Part shown: in pieces, positions 23,833-31,959 of the stretch | Numbering within the stretch: position 1 is the first letter of the stretch | Layout of the letters: each line of letters begins with the position of its first letter | Translations under genes and position numbers: made by a program | NCBI RefSeq assembly: GCF_003001905.1 | Contig: NZ_PVNE01000027.1 | Coordinates: forward strand, 1-54,770 | Direction: 5' to 3' | DNA from: Planifilum fimeticola | Lineage (GTDB): Bacteria > Bacillota > Bacilli > Thermoactinomycetales > DSM-44946 | Length of the DNA: 54,770 nt | Notes under the pieces: model-generated | Told to the model about the DNA's origin: nothing | Databases searched by the model: none | What the model saw: only the letters and a program-made list of their open reading frames with translations

Positions 23833-24162
23833 ATGAACGAAAGGAACACGCCGGGAATCGGCCGGGTTCTCGCCCGTTACGGTCTGGATGCGGTTCCGGA
23901 GGCCCACTGCTATCTGAAATACGGGAACTGCCGGTTGGACGTCACCCGGACGGTTTCCGTTCAAGCCGAGCCGGTGCGGACGTGGCTCTGGGAGGAGAAC
24001 ATCCGGCCGGACCAGATCGGCGAGTACAAAGTTTCCCTGCACCAGGCCTATATCCGTTCGTGGGCGGCCAGGCAACGTCCTCCCCTGGTATGGGAGCGGG
24101 TTTGGCGCATCCGGGAGGAATGCATACGGGCGTTGGAGGATCCGTTCTTTTTTTCCGGTTGA
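23833..24162 (+). CDS. Transglutaminase-like protein, C-terminal part (split gene)
   Basis: The frame begins MNERNTPGIGRVL at ATG 23833, one nt after the TGA of the first half, so re-initiation is conceivable. It carries the other triad residues, His in VPEAHCYLKYG and Asp in CRLDVTR. It ends RIREECIRALEDPFFFSG at 24162. Together with 23574-23831 it gives a protein of about 195 residues. The substrate is unknown; a peptidase or amidase role is typical for such stand-alone domains. Confidence 0.6.
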   Translation: MNERNTPGIGRVLARYGLDAVPEAHCYLKYGNCRLDVTRTVSVQAEPVRTWLWEENIRPDQIGEYKVSLHQAYIRSWAARQRPPLVWERVWRIREECIRALEDPFFFSG

Positions 24163-24187
24163 CTTTTTTCCGCCGACCGTGTATTAT
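24159..24187 (+). promoter_or_regulatory. SigA promoter of tRNA-Ala
   Basis: -35 TTGACT (24159-24164), 17-nt spacer, -10 TATTAT (24182-24187). The expected start is near 24194, 20 nt before the mature tRNA. The -35 overlaps the last codons of the transglutaminase-like gene. Confidence 0.85.
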
Positions 24188-24213
24188 GATACTTGCGCGC
24201 GAACGGAATACAT

Positions 24214-24289
24214 GGGGCTGTAGCTCAGCTGGGAGAGCGCCTCGTTCGCAACGAGGAGGTCGGCGGTTCGAGCCCGCTCAGCTCCACCA
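24214..24289 (+). tRNA. tRNA-Ala (anticodon CGC)
   Basis: A 76-nt cloverleaf with encoded CCA. Acceptor GGGGCTG pairs with CAGCTCC. The D arm is GCTC...GAGC, and anticodon stem CCTCG/CGAGG encloses loop TTCGCAA with CGC at 24247-24249. The T loop is GGTTCGAGCC. It reads GCG alanine codons. Confidence 0.97.
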
Positions 24290-24294
24290 AGCAA

Positions 24295-24319
24295 AACCCT
24301 TGGCCACAAGGGTTTTTTT
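24295..24319 (+). terminator. Terminator of tRNA-Ala
   Basis: AACCCTTG (24295-24302) and CAAGGGTT (24307-24314) with a GCCA loop, then a T-run to 24319. Confidence 0.9.
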
Positions 24320-24539
24320 ATTGTTTTAACGGCGAACCTCGGCGGTCCGACGGGGTTTTCCTTTGTCCGCAATCCGGGCAGGCAGCGTATTCACCCTCTT
24401 TTGATTGTTTGAATCCGCCTGCAGAGGGTATCATGAACGTGAGCGATCCCGATGAAAAAAAGGGAAAAGGGGCCGTTTTTGTCGAAGGGTCTCCCCAAAA
24501 GGCGTGTGACAGAATCAAAGACACCGGGAGGACGATGGT

Positions 24540-25670
24540 TTGAGCGACGAGCATAGCGCGAAAAAGAGTCGGAGCGGATGGAAATGGATGGGGGGGTTGG
24601 CCGCCCTCCTGCTCAGCCTGGGGGGGAAATTGAAGTTTATCCTGCCCCTGCTGAAACTGGGGAAAGCCGGGGGAACGCTGATCAGCATGCTGGTGTCGGT
24701 GGGGGCCTATGCCTTGGTCTTTCCGTGGACGACGGCGATCGGACTGGTGGTCATGATCTTCATCCACGAGATGGGTCACGTCCTGGCCGCCCGCCGGAAG
24801 GGCTTGGATGTCACGGCTCCGGCCTTCATTCCCTTTGTGGGGGCATTGATCATCCTGAAAAAGCAGCCCAGGGATGCCGTGACCGAGGCCTACATCGCCT
24901 ATGCCGGCCCTCTGTTCGGCACCTTGGGAGCCGTCGCGTGTTACGTCCTGGCGGAGGTGACGAATCATCCTCCTCTCTATCCCATCGCCGCGATCGGATT
25001 TTTCATCAATCTCTTCAACCTGCTGCCGATCCATCCCCTCGACGGGGGCAGAATCGTGACGGCCATTTCCCGCTGGCTGTGGGCCGTGGGGCTGGTGGTG
25101 GGCCTCATTCTGATCATATACACCTTCAGTCCGATTCTCTTCCTGGTTTGGCTGATGTTTGCCTGGCAGCTTTGGCAATTTTATGCCGCCCACCGCAGGA
25201 GGAAACGGGGCCGGACAGCGTTGACCGGCGTGATCAAGGTGGACGTGGAGCGCCGCGCCTTTGAGGAAGCGGGCCTCTTGGTTCCGGGAGAGGAGCACAG
25301 CCGGGACTTGCCCTATTCCCTCTTCTGCGAGGTGGCGACGAGGGAGCACCGCCTCGAGATCGCCTATCCGGGGCTGGGCGTGATCCACACCGACACGGGG
25401 TTCAGCGGGTCCGTCGAACGGGTTCGTCTGGTCCGCACCCAACCCGCCGGGGTGAACGGAGAGATGGTCCGCCTCCATCTTCTGGTGGATTATGTCCCGG
25501 CTCCGGAGGAAGATCCCGGCTTGCTGAAAAGCGAAGAATATTACTCAGTGCCTCCGCTGACCCGTTTGGGTTACGGCATCGCCTATTTCGGTTTGGCGGT
25601 CTTTCTCATCATCATGCTGGCCATGCTCGGACAGGCGCCCATGCAGCCCCCCGCTGTGGCACAGGTTTAA
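24540..25670 (+). CDS. Site-2 protease family (M50) membrane metallopeptidase
   Basis: 376 residues from TTG 24540, with GGGAGGACG about 7 nt upstream. The zinc site is HEMGH (76-80), completed by the Asp of HPLDGG (165-170) in a later helix. Several transmembrane helices lie in residues 18-215. After the protease core comes a soluble beta-rich region of about 115 residues (VIKVDVERRAFEE..., LVDYVPAPEED) and then a final transmembrane helix near 350-370, an extension not present in minimal M50 proteins. It would cut membrane proteins within the bilayer; the target is unknown. It is a monocistronic gene ended by the 25702-25726 terminator. Confidence 0.88.
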   Translation: MSDEHSAKKSRSGWKWMGGLAALLLSLGGKLKFILPLLKLGKAGGTLISMLVSVGAYALVFPWTTAIGLVVMIFIHEMGHVLAARRKGLDVTAPAFIPFVGALIILKKQPRDAVTEAYIAYAGPLFGTLGAVACYVLAEVTNHPPLYPIAAIGFFINLFNLLPIHPLDGGRIVTAISRWLWAVGLVVGLILIIYTFSPILFLVWLMFAWQLWQFYAAHRRRKRGRTALTGVIKVDVERRAFEEAGLLVPGEEHSRDLPYSLFCEVATREHRLEIAYPGLGVIHTDTGFSGSVERVRLVRTQPAGVNGEMVRLHLLVDYVPAPEEDPGLLKSEEYYSVPPLTRLGYGIAYFGLAVFLIIMLAMLGQAPMQPPAVAQV

Positions 25671-25701
25671 ATTCGGATTCCAAGGGTTTTGCCAGAGAAA
25701 A

Positions 25702-25726
25702 GGCGGGTCCTTTGACTGGACCCGCC
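25702..25726. terminator. Bidirectional terminator
   Basis: GGCGGGTCC (25702-25710) and GGACCCGCC (25718-25726). It lies between the convergent M50 and CtaG genes. A-rich sequence on the left and TTCAAGC...TTTTT on the right fit both strands. Confidence 0.75.
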
Positions 25727-25745
25727 TTCAAGCTTTTTCCCTCCG

Positions 25746-26624
25746 TCAGGGATTGGTCTGCGGTTTGCCGCTTGCCCCGGTGAAGGTCGTGGGCGCGGCG
25801 GTGTCGGTTTCCTTCCGTATTCGGTCCTTGGCCCGTTCCTGCGCCACCCAGAGGAAGAAATTGTAGGTCAAGGCGACGCCGTAGGAGATCTCCTGGATGA
25901 TCTTCATCAGGACCCCTCCCAGCTGTTGGTCCTGCTGAGGGGTTAGGATCGGCGCCAGCGCGGACCCCTCTTTGTACAGGGCGAACATGGGGGTGTCGGA
26001 GAAGATGATCAGCGCGCAGGCGGGGGTGAGCAGGGCGCCGCCGGCAAAGATGTAGACGAGCCTCTTCCATCCCTTCAAACGATCCAGTTCCTCCACCGGA
26101 GCGGTGATGGGCCACCAGAAGAACAAGGCGGTGATTCCGAGGAGGAGATGGACGCCGGCGTGAAGCCATTCGTTGGCCATGATTCGATCGAAGATCAGCG
26201 GAACGTGATAGATGGAGAGCAGCCCGTTGAATACGAACAGGGCCACGACCGGACGCGTGAAGAGAGAAACCACCGGTCTCACGCCGGGGATGCGGAAAAG
26301 GGCGCGAAACATCCAATCCGGAATGCCCTGCAGGAAAAAGGGCGGCAGGACCAGGTACAGGAGCGACATCTGCAGCATGTGGAAACTGAACAGTTCATGA
26401 GCCAAAAGGTCCATGGGACTGCCCAGGGTGAAATACAAAAGCAGCAGCCCGCTCAAAAACCAGATTTTCTTGCCGGGCCGAACGGGCGCCGATCCCGGGA
26501 ACAGACGGCGCAGGGGGCCGACGAGGATGAGGTAAATGGCTCCCACCAGAATCGCCAGCAGGTTTCCCGGCAGGTTCCAGTTGGCCGGGTGTCGAAACAA
26601 TTCCATCAGTTCCTCAAATCCCAC
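25746..26624 (-). CDS. ctaG: Cytochrome c oxidase assembly factor CtaG
   Basis: A 292-residue polytopic membrane protein of the caa3-type CtaG family of Bacillus, about seven helices. Characteristic segments are LGSPMDLLAHELFSFHMLQMSLLYLVLPPFFLQGIP with conserved histidines, NEWLHAGVHLLLGITALFFWWPI, and IIFSDTPMFALY followed by QDQQLGGVLMKIIQEISYG. It is needed for assembly of caa3 oxidase, probably the copper centre. It is downstream of the Sco gene on the same strand, which fits, but a terminator hairpin separates them. Start ATG 26624; no closer Met would fit the family. Confidence 0.9.
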   Translation of the reverse strand: MGFEELMELFRHPANWNLPGNLLAILVGAIYLILVGPLRRLFPGSAPVRPGKKIWFLSGLLLLYFTLGSPMDLLAHELFSFHMLQMSLLYLVLPPFFLQGIPDWMFRALFRIPGVRPVVSLFTRPVVALFVFNGLLSIYHVPLIFDRIMANEWLHAGVHLLLGITALFFWWPITAPVEELDRLKGWKRLVYIFAGGALLTPACALIIFSDTPMFALYKEGSALAPILTPQQDQQLGGVLMKIIQEISYGVALTYNFFLWVAQERAKDRIRKETDTAAPTTFTGASGKPQTNP

Positions 26625-26708
26625 GGAGTTTCCCTCCTTTCGGGGGCGGGTGATCCGATGAACCCCCCGCTTATGATTACCATTGTTCGCGGCGGATCAT
26701 GAAAAAAT

Positions 26709-26752
26709 TCGGACGGGGAAAGGCGGTGTGTCTTTTCCGTCCGGATTTTTTT
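26709..26752. terminator. Terminator between Sco and CtaG genes
   Basis: TCGGACGG (26709-26716) pairs with CCGTCCGGA (26737-26745); T8 follows on the plus strand and an A-run (T on the minus strand) precedes. On the minus strand it ends the Sco transcript before ctaG. Confidence 0.8.
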
Positions 26753-26764
26753 TCGGGTCAGCCT

Positions 26765-27418
26765 TCACTTTCCGAGCAATTCTTTGACGTCATGAACGAT
26801 TTGATCGTCATCGGGTCGGACGCCGTTGTAGAACTTCCGAATCTTCCCGGACTGATCGATGAGGTAAAATTGGGTGCCGTGAACCACTTGATCCGACTCG
26901 GGATCCATCCGGACCTCCGCCTTGAAGGTTTCCCGCGACAACTTCTGGATCTCCTCGAAGGGGTATCCCGTGAGGAAATGCCAGTTGGAGAAATCCACGT
27001 TGTGTTGCTTGGCGAATTCGTGAATCGCCTTTTGATCGTCCCGCTCCGGATCGACGCTGAAGGAGACGATCTCCACGTCCAGCCCTTCAAATTTCAGTCG
27101 CTTCTGGAGGAGGGCCATGTTGGCCGTCATCGGAGGGCAGACGGTGTTGCAATTGGTGAAGACGAAATCGGCGAGCCACACCTTGCCTTTCATGTCGGAC
27201 AGTTTGAAGGGTTTCCCGTCTTGGTCCACCGCTTCAAATTCCGGGACCTCCCAGGCAATTTCCGAATCCGTCTCCGCCTCATTGGAAGGTGCAGGAGCCG
27301 GTCCGCTGAAGGGAAGACAATTGGCGATGTCCAACGCCTTCCATATGAGAACGGCTGCGAAGAGACCGACCCCGCCGAACCATGCGATCCGCTTCAACAG
27401 TTTGCGACGGTCCTTCAT
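26765..27418 (-). CDS. SCO1/SenC-family copper chaperone for cytochrome oxidase
   Basis: 217 residues. One N-terminal membrane anchor (about 11-28), a short Pro/Ala linker, then a thioredoxin-like domain. The copper ligands are C90 and C94 in FTNCNTVCPPM and His180 in QVVHGTQFYLID. It inserts copper into the CuA site of cytochrome oxidase outside the membrane, in agreement with the neighbouring CtaG gene. Of ordinary length for the family. The ATG 27418 start has a GGAGAGGGGAGAGG-like site upstream. Confidence 0.92.
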   Translation of the reverse strand: MKDRRKLLKRIAWFGGVGLFAAVLIWKALDIANCLPFSGPAPAPSNEAETDSEIAWEVPEFEAVDQDGKPFKLSDMKGKVWLADFVFTNCNTVCPPMTANMALLQKRLKFEGLDVEIVSFSVDPERDDQKAIHEFAKQHNVDFSNWHFLTGYPFEEIQKLSRETFKAEVRMDPESDQVVHGTQFYLIDQSGKIRKFYNGVRPDDDQIVHDVKELLGK

Positions 27419-27550
27419 GGATGCCTCTCCCCTCTCCTATCAAGACAAGGATCCTGGCGGATCCGCTGTTTCATCATCGTTGTCGGACGGCTTTGAAAGC
27501 CCTTCCCGGCTCTCTCTTATGATAACACATGAAGGGAAGAGACCGGCCGA

Positions 27551-27601
27551 AAGACAAAAAACCGTCACTTTCCGATCAGAGAAGTGACGGTTCTTTGTCT
27601 T
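27551..27601 (-). terminator. Terminator of the ABC-2 exporter operon
   Basis: ACCGTCACTT (27561-27570) and AAGTGACGGT (27582-27591) extended by GACAAA/TTTGTC pairing. The minus-strand side has TTTTTT after the stem. Confidence 0.85.
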
Positions 27602-27621
27602 CACGGAAAAACCCGGGGGCA

Positions 27622-28440
27622 TCATCCGCTCCGCTTCAGCTTTCCGGTCCGCATCGCGTACCGTTCGGCGACGGAGAAAATCCACAGACCCAAGGGGATG
27701 AGGATCGCCCCCAAACCGAGGAGCAGAAGGAGGTCGGGAAGGAGCTCGGCGACTTTCGCCCCCTTCAGCAGAGCGGCCCGGGCCGCCTCGAGGGCGTAGG
27801 TTCCCGGCGAGACGAGGGACAGCGGTTGAAGCCATCCGGGAAGGACCGACACCGGGTAGTAGATGCCGGAAACCAGCAAGATGACCCCCTGGATGATGTG
27901 GGTTGCCTGCGTTCCCCGTTCGGGGGAGAGAAGGGGCAGCACGGCGGCGATCAGGCCCAGGCCCATGAAGGCGGGACCGGCGGCGACGACTGCCGCCAAG
28001 GCGGCGATCAGGTTGGCCTGCTGAAGGGGAAGATCGAAAAAGAGGGCGACGGCGATCAGGACGACGACGGTCCGTACGAGCCCGTAGAGGATGGCGAAGA
28101 GGCAGGTTCCGAACAGATGGGTGATCCTGCGGATCGGAGCCATGAAGGTGTACTCGATCGTCCCCTCCCACCGTTCCCAGGTGATGGTGTTGGCCACTTC
28201 CTCGAAAAGCACAGCCATGAACCCCCAGCACAGGGCGCCGATCACCAGGAAAAGGACGGTCTCTCCCCGGGCTTCGGGCTCCGCGGTGTATCCGATCAGT
28301 CCGATGGTCAGGGTGTTGACGATATTGTAGAAAAGGAAAACCACTTCCCAGGCGAGATAGCGCTTGACGAGGCGAAAACTGCGTTCCACGAAGGCGACTG
28401 CGGCGCCCAGTTCATTCATCGTCTTCATCGGCCAATGCAT
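27622..28440 (-). CDS. ABC-2 type exporter permease
   Basis: A 272-residue membrane protein with about six helices in the ABC-2 fold. EGTIEYTFMAPIRRITHLFGT is the typical cytoplasmic segment before TM2, and GIYYPVSVLPGWLQPLSLVSPGTYALEAAR is the conserved region before the last helices. It forms the membrane part of an exporter with the ATPase encoded just upstream, whose gene overlaps it by 29 nt. The substrate (drug, polysaccharide or lipid) is not evident. Confidence 0.88.
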   Translation of the reverse strand: MHWPMKTMNELGAAVAFVERSFRLVKRYLAWEVVFLFYNIVNTLTIGLIGYTAEPEARGETVLFLVIGALCWGFMAVLFEEVANTITWERWEGTIEYTFMAPIRRITHLFGTCLFAILYGLVRTVVVLIAVALFFDLPLQQANLIAALAAVVAAGPAFMGLGLIAAVLPLLSPERGTQATHIIQGVILLVSGIYYPVSVLPGWLQPLSLVSPGTYALEAARAALLKGAKVAELLPDLLLLLGLGAILIPLGLWIFSVAERYAMRTGKLKRSG

Positions 28441-29290
28441 CCTCCCATTCCGTTCCGGTACATCGGAAAAAGACTTCCTCCATCGTGGAGGCTCCCGTCT
28501 TTCGTTTCAATCCCTCCGGGGTGTCCAGAGCGATCAGCGATCCCTTGTTGATGATGGCGATGCGATCGCACAGCTTTTCCGCTTCGTCCATATCGTGACT
28601 GGTCAAAATCATCGTGGTTTGGCCGCCCTTCTTCACCTCCAGCAGGAACTTTTGAACATCCCGCTTGGATTTGGGATCCAGCCCGGTGGTCGGCTCATCC
28701 AGGAGCACCAATTCCGGATCGGTCATCAAGGCCCGGGCGATGGCCACCTTTTGCTGCATCCCCCGGGAGAGGTTTTCCAGGGGCACGCGGGATTTTTGAC
28801 TGGATATTCCCAGCCGTCGAAGGATTTCCAGCGCGCGCCGTTCCCCCTCCTGGACGGACAGCCCGTAGAGGCGAGCCGTGTAGCGCAGGTTTTCCATGGA
28901 AGACAACTTCTTGAAAAAGGAGGCTTCCACCGACACCCTGTTGATCCGGCGGCGCACTTCCTGCTGGTGCCGGACCACGTCCTTGCCGAACACCGTAAGC
29001 TGCCCCGCGTCAGGGAAGAGGAGGGTGGCGATCAGGCGGATCATCGTCGATTTTCCGGACCCGTTCGCGCCGAGGAGGCCGAAAATCTCTCCCCGGTAAA
29101 CCCGGAAGGAGACCTGATTCACCGCGCGGATCCGCCGGCGTTCGCCGAGAAACAGATTGCGCCAGGTGCGGCTTCCTTCCACGGGTTCATAGAAGTGCTT
29201 GGACACGCCGCGGCAATCGATCACCACCTCTTTGTCGTCCGGTACGGTTTCGATATGGGGTGAAGACGGCATTTCCAGGGTTTGGGTCAT
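28412..29290 (-). CDS. ABC transporter ATPase (ABC-2/DrrA type)
   Basis: 292 residues. Walker A GANGSGKST, Q-loop-like region VSVEASFFKK, signature LSRGMQQKV, Walker B ELVLLDEP, then TTGLDPKSKRDV and H-loop TSHDMDEAEKL. The signature has SRGM instead of SGGQ, common in DrrA/CcmA-type exporters. An N-terminal extension of about 25 residues (SSPHIETVPDDKEV) and an insertion GERRRIRAV near residue 50 resemble polysaccharide-type exporter ATPases. Translationally coupled to the permease. Confidence 0.88.
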   Translation of the reverse strand: MTQTLEMPSSPHIETVPDDKEVVIDCRGVSKHFYEPVEGSRTWRNLFLGERRRIRAVNQVSFRVYRGEIFGLLGANGSGKSTMIRLIATLLFPDAGQLTVFGKDVVRHQQEVRRRINRVSVEASFFKKLSSMENLRYTARLYGLSVQEGERRALEILRRLGISSQKSRVPLENLSRGMQQKVAIARALMTDPELVLLDEPTTGLDPKSKRDVQKFLLEVKKGGQTTMILTSHDMDEAEKLCDRIAIINKGSLIALDTPEGLKRKTGASTMEEVFFRCTGTEWEDALADEDDE

Positions 29291-29315
29291 CCTTCACCTC
29301 TCCTTTTCTTCCGGA

Positions 29316-29347
29316 CAAAAAAACACCACAGGCGACGGCCTGTGGTG
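29316..29347 (-). terminator. Terminator for the small minus-strand gene
   Basis: CACCACAGG (29324-29332) pairs with CCTGTGGTG (29339-29347). The minus-strand product is followed by TTTTTTT. It ends a transcript arriving from the promoter at 29586-29614, before the ABC ATPase start. Confidence 0.85.
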
Positions 29348-29415
29348 CGAAAGCAAAAAATGCGACATCTTATGAAAGCAACACAGGCCGGTGTCGACCT
29401 GTGGCAGTTGTCCGG

Positions 29416-29547
29416 TCAAGCTTCGGGATGCATCCCCCTGCCGAGGTCGACGCGCGGTAGATGCGGTTTTGGGCATACGGAACCCGCAAAAACGCCAAAA
29501 AGGCCTTGGCGGCGAGAAACTGCTGCCAGAGCGATTTCGATCCGCAT
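29416..29547 (-). CDS. 43-residue small protein or leader peptide
   Basis: ATG 29547 is preceded by AAAAGGAGG at ideal spacing and by a consensus promoter on the same strand, and the transcript ends in a strong hairpin terminator. The product, starting MRIEIALAAVSRR and containing GLFGVFAGSVCPKPH, has no recognised relatives. The +1 frame over the same stretch also looks protein-like (LWQQFLAAKAFLAFLRVPYAQ), so the gene could be frameshifted, or the unit may be a small RNA. Confidence 0.45.
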   Translation of the reverse strand: MRIEIALAAVSRRQGLFGVFAGSVCPKPHLPRVDLGRGMHPEA

Positions 29548-29585
29548 GGACGTCGACCTCCTTTTCAAGGGATATCAGCTTTTAA

Positions 29586-29614
29586 ATTTTAGCCCTGGAA
29601 ACAACAAATGTCAA
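29586..29614 (-). promoter_or_regulatory. SigA promoter, minus strand
   Basis: On the minus strand: -35 TTGACA (29614-29609), 17-nt spacer, -10 TAAAAT (29591-29586). It drives the 29416-29547 unit and possibly reads on into the ABC exporter genes. Confidence 0.85.
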
Positions 29615-29627
29615 TCCCCGACAAGTC

Positions 29628-29656
29628 TTGAATTTCACTCTTCGATCGTTTATAAT
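29628..29656 (+). promoter_or_regulatory. SigA promoter of the acyl-CoA degradation operon
   Basis: -35 TTGAAT (29628-29633), 17-nt spacer, -10 TATAAT (29651-29656). The putative transcription start near 29663 lies 9 nt before the FadR-like operator. It is divergent from the minus-strand promoter at 29586-29614. Confidence 0.85.
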
Positions 29657-29671
29657 CCGAATTGAACCAAA

Positions 29672-29689
29672 TGAATGATTGTTCATTCA
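29672..29689. promoter_or_regulatory. FadR-type operator
   Basis: TGAATGATTGTTCATTCA is a perfect 7-4-7 palindrome (TGAATGA/TCATTCA). It matches the B. subtilis FadR (TetR family, formerly YsiA) consensus TGAATGA-n4-TCATTCA. Its place just downstream of the -10 would let FadR block initiation until long-chain acyl-CoA releases it. Confidence 0.85.
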
Positions 29690-29779
29690 AATACGCCTTG
29701 ATACTCAGGTTTGGATCCCTGCGCCGCAAGAAAGTCTTCAGTAACTGACATCATTTTCACGCGATGGGGGGAAGAGACG

Positions 29780-30610
29780 ATGACATACTCGCTGGAAGGA
29801 AAGGTGGCACTGGTCACGGGAGCTTCGCGCGGTTTGGGGCGGGCCGATGCGTTGGCCCTGGCCCGCGCGGGAGCGGATGTGGTGATCACCGATATTCTGC
29901 TGGAAAGCCTCGACGATGACGAAACGGCGCAAAAGTACGGACCGATGAGCCAGGTGATGAAGTCGACCGGGGTCGTCTACGCCGAAAAGACGGCGGAGGA
30001 GATCCGCAAGATGGGACGCCGTTCGATGGCCATCCGGATGGACGTCACCGATCGGGAACAGGTGAACGAGGTGTTCCAGAAGGTGAAGGAAGAGATGGGA
30101 GGCATCCACATCCTCGTCAACAACGCCGCCACCCTGGACCACGTCTCCCGCATCGAGTACCAGAACGACGAGTTTTGGGAGAGGGATCTGAGGGTGAACC
30201 TGACGGGGACCTACAACTGCACCAAGGCGGTCTGGCCGATCATGAAGGAGCAGAACTGGGGGCGGATCATCAATATGGCCTCCGTCGCGGGGACCATCGG
30301 CGGATTCGGTCAGGCCAGCTATTCCACGACCAAGGCCGGGATCCTCGGCTTCACCAAGAGCATGGCCCTGGAAGGCGCCCGCTACAACATCACCGTAAAC
30401 GCGATCGTTCCCGGGATTGTCAACACGGAAGCCTTCCAGATGATCGATCCCAAGATGCGGGAGCGGATGATCCAGCGCACCGCCTTCAAGCGGCCAGGCG
30501 AACCGGAGGATATCGCAAATGCCATCTGTTTCCTCGCATCGGACCACGCCAAATACATCACCGGCATCGAGCTCAACGTGTCCGGCGGGATTGAACTGTT
30601 CACCTTCTGA
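29780..30610 (+). CDS. Short-chain dehydrogenase/reductase
   Basis: 276 residues from ATG 29780 with GGGGGGAAG upstream. Classical SDR: cofactor loop TGASRGLGRADALALARAG, NNAA motif (ILVNNAATLDH), catalytic Ser (MASVAG), Tyr and Lys (YSTTK), C-terminal GIELNVSGG. An insertion of about 25 residues (LLESLDDDETAQKYGPMSQ) follows beta-2. In this operon it would oxidise a 3-hydroxyacyl-CoA or reduce a ketoacyl-CoA; specificity is not readable. First gene behind the FadR-like operator. Confidence 0.9.
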   Translation: MTYSLEGKVALVTGASRGLGRADALALARAGADVVITDILLESLDDDETAQKYGPMSQVMKSTGVVYAEKTAEEIRKMGRRSMAIRMDVTDREQVNEVFQKVKEEMGGIHILVNNAATLDHVSRIEYQNDEFWERDLRVNLTGTYNCTKAVWPIMKEQNWGRIINMASVAGTIGGFGQASYSTTKAGILGFTKSMALEGARYNITVNAIVPGIVNTEAFQMIDPKMRERMIQRTAFKRPGEPEDIANAICFLASDHAKYITGIELNVSGGIELFTF

Positions 30611-30711
30611 TCCTCGCCGCGGCGGAGGGGGGCCTGCGCATTCGGGCCCCGGCCCTTGTTGAAACGGGGATGAGGTCTTTTTCATTCGAACAAAAAGGGG
30701 AGAGGAAGCCA

Positions 30712-31863
30712 GTGAGTGCGAGGGATGCCGTGATTATCGACGCCGTGCGGACGCCCATCGGCCGGAAGAAGGGCCTGCTGAGCCGGACCCGGCCGGACGA
30801 AATGGCGGCCCACGTGCTGTCCGCCATCGTGGAGCGGAACGGAATCAAGCCGGACTTGGTGGAAGATGTGAAAATGGGTTGTGTCACCCAGATCGACGAA
30901 CAGGGATTCAACATCGGGCGGATAGCAGCTTTGATCGCCGGCTTCCCCGTGGAGGTCTGCGGGGTCAGCTCCAACCGGATGTGCGGCTCCAGCCTGGAGA
31001 CCCTGAACCAGGCGGCCCACGAAGTGATGGCCGGCATGGGGGACCTGTTCATCGCCGCCGGCGTGGAGAGCATGAGCCGCGTCCCGATGGGAAGCGACGG
31101 CGGAAACTTCAGCTCCAAATTGACGGATCGGTACATGATCATCCCCCAGGGCTTTTCCGCGGAGATGATCGCCTCCCAATGGGGATTCACCCGGGAGGAG
31201 CTGGACCGGTTTTCCTATGAAAGCCATCAGAAAGCCCTGCGGGCCCAGCGGGAAGGAAGGTTTGACCGCGAGATCGTTCCCATCGATGTGGTGACGGAGG
31301 AAGGGGAGGCGGTCCGGATGGAGAAGGACGAGACTCCCCGGGCGGACACCAGCCTGGAAAAGATGGCGCAGCTCCAGCCCTCCTTCCAGGCGGACGGCGT
31401 GGTGACCGCCGGCAATTCCAGCCAGATCTCCGACGGAGCGGCGGCGGTGCTGGTCGCCTCCCGGGAAAAGGCGGACGAGTTGGGACTGAAGCCCCGGGCG
31501 CGGATCGTCGCCACCGCCACGGCCGGGGTGGATCCGACGATCATGTTGACCGGTGTCATTCCCTGCACGGAGAAGGTCCTGAAAAAGGCCGGCCTCACCA
31601 TGGACGATATCGATCTGTTCGAAGTGAACGAAGCCTTTGCCTCGGTGGTGTTGGCCTGGCAGAAGGAAACCGGAGCCCCTTGGGAAAAGGTGAACGTCAA
31701 CGGCGGGGCGATCGCCCTGGGCCATCCGCTGGGGGCGAGCGGCGCCCGCATCACCGCCACGCTCCTGAACGAATTGGAGCGGCGTGAAGCCCGTTACGGA
31801 TTGATGACCATGTGCATCGGCTTCGGGATGGCGATCGCCACCATTATCGAGCGGGAAGCGTAA
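30712..31863 (+). CDS. Thiolase (acetyl-CoA acyltransferase)
   Basis: 383 residues from GTG 30712, with GGGGAGAGG upstream. Thiolase superfamily: nucleophilic Cys91 in NRMCGSSLETLNQA, His in NGGAIALGHPLGASGAR, and second Cys (about 368) in MTMCIGFGMA. Tetramer-type beta-ketothiolase of the FadA class that releases acetyl-CoA from 3-ketoacyl-CoA, or makes acetoacetyl-CoA in reverse. Second gene of the FadR-controlled cluster. Confidence 0.93.
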   Translation: MSARDAVIIDAVRTPIGRKKGLLSRTRPDEMAAHVLSAIVERNGIKPDLVEDVKMGCVTQIDEQGFNIGRIAALIAGFPVEVCGVSSNRMCGSSLETLNQAAHEVMAGMGDLFIAAGVESMSRVPMGSDGGNFSSKLTDRYMIIPQGFSAEMIASQWGFTREELDRFSYESHQKALRAQREGRFDREIVPIDVVTEEGEAVRMEKDETPRADTSLEKMAQLQPSFQADGVVTAGNSSQISDGAAAVLVASREKADELGLKPRARIVATATAGVDPTIMLTGVIPCTEKVLKKAGLTMDDIDLFEVNEAFASVVLAWQKETGAPWEKVNVNGGAIALGHPLGASGARITATLLNELERREARYGLMTMCIGFGMAIATIIEREA

Positions 31864-31870
31864 CCGCGGG

Positions 31871-31919
31871 AAGACGGGTCTTCCGGGAATCGGTCGAACT
31901 CCGAGGGCCCGTCTTTTTC
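31871..31919 (+). terminator. Terminator-like hairpin inside the operon
   Basis: AAGACGGG (31871-31878) and CCCGTCTT (31908-31915), then TTTCC. The long 29-nt loop makes it moderate; it may attenuate transcription between the thiolase and the next gene. Confidence 0.6.
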
Positions 31920-31959
31920 CTTTCATTCTGAAAACGCTTTCCTGAGGAGGCGCGGGGGA

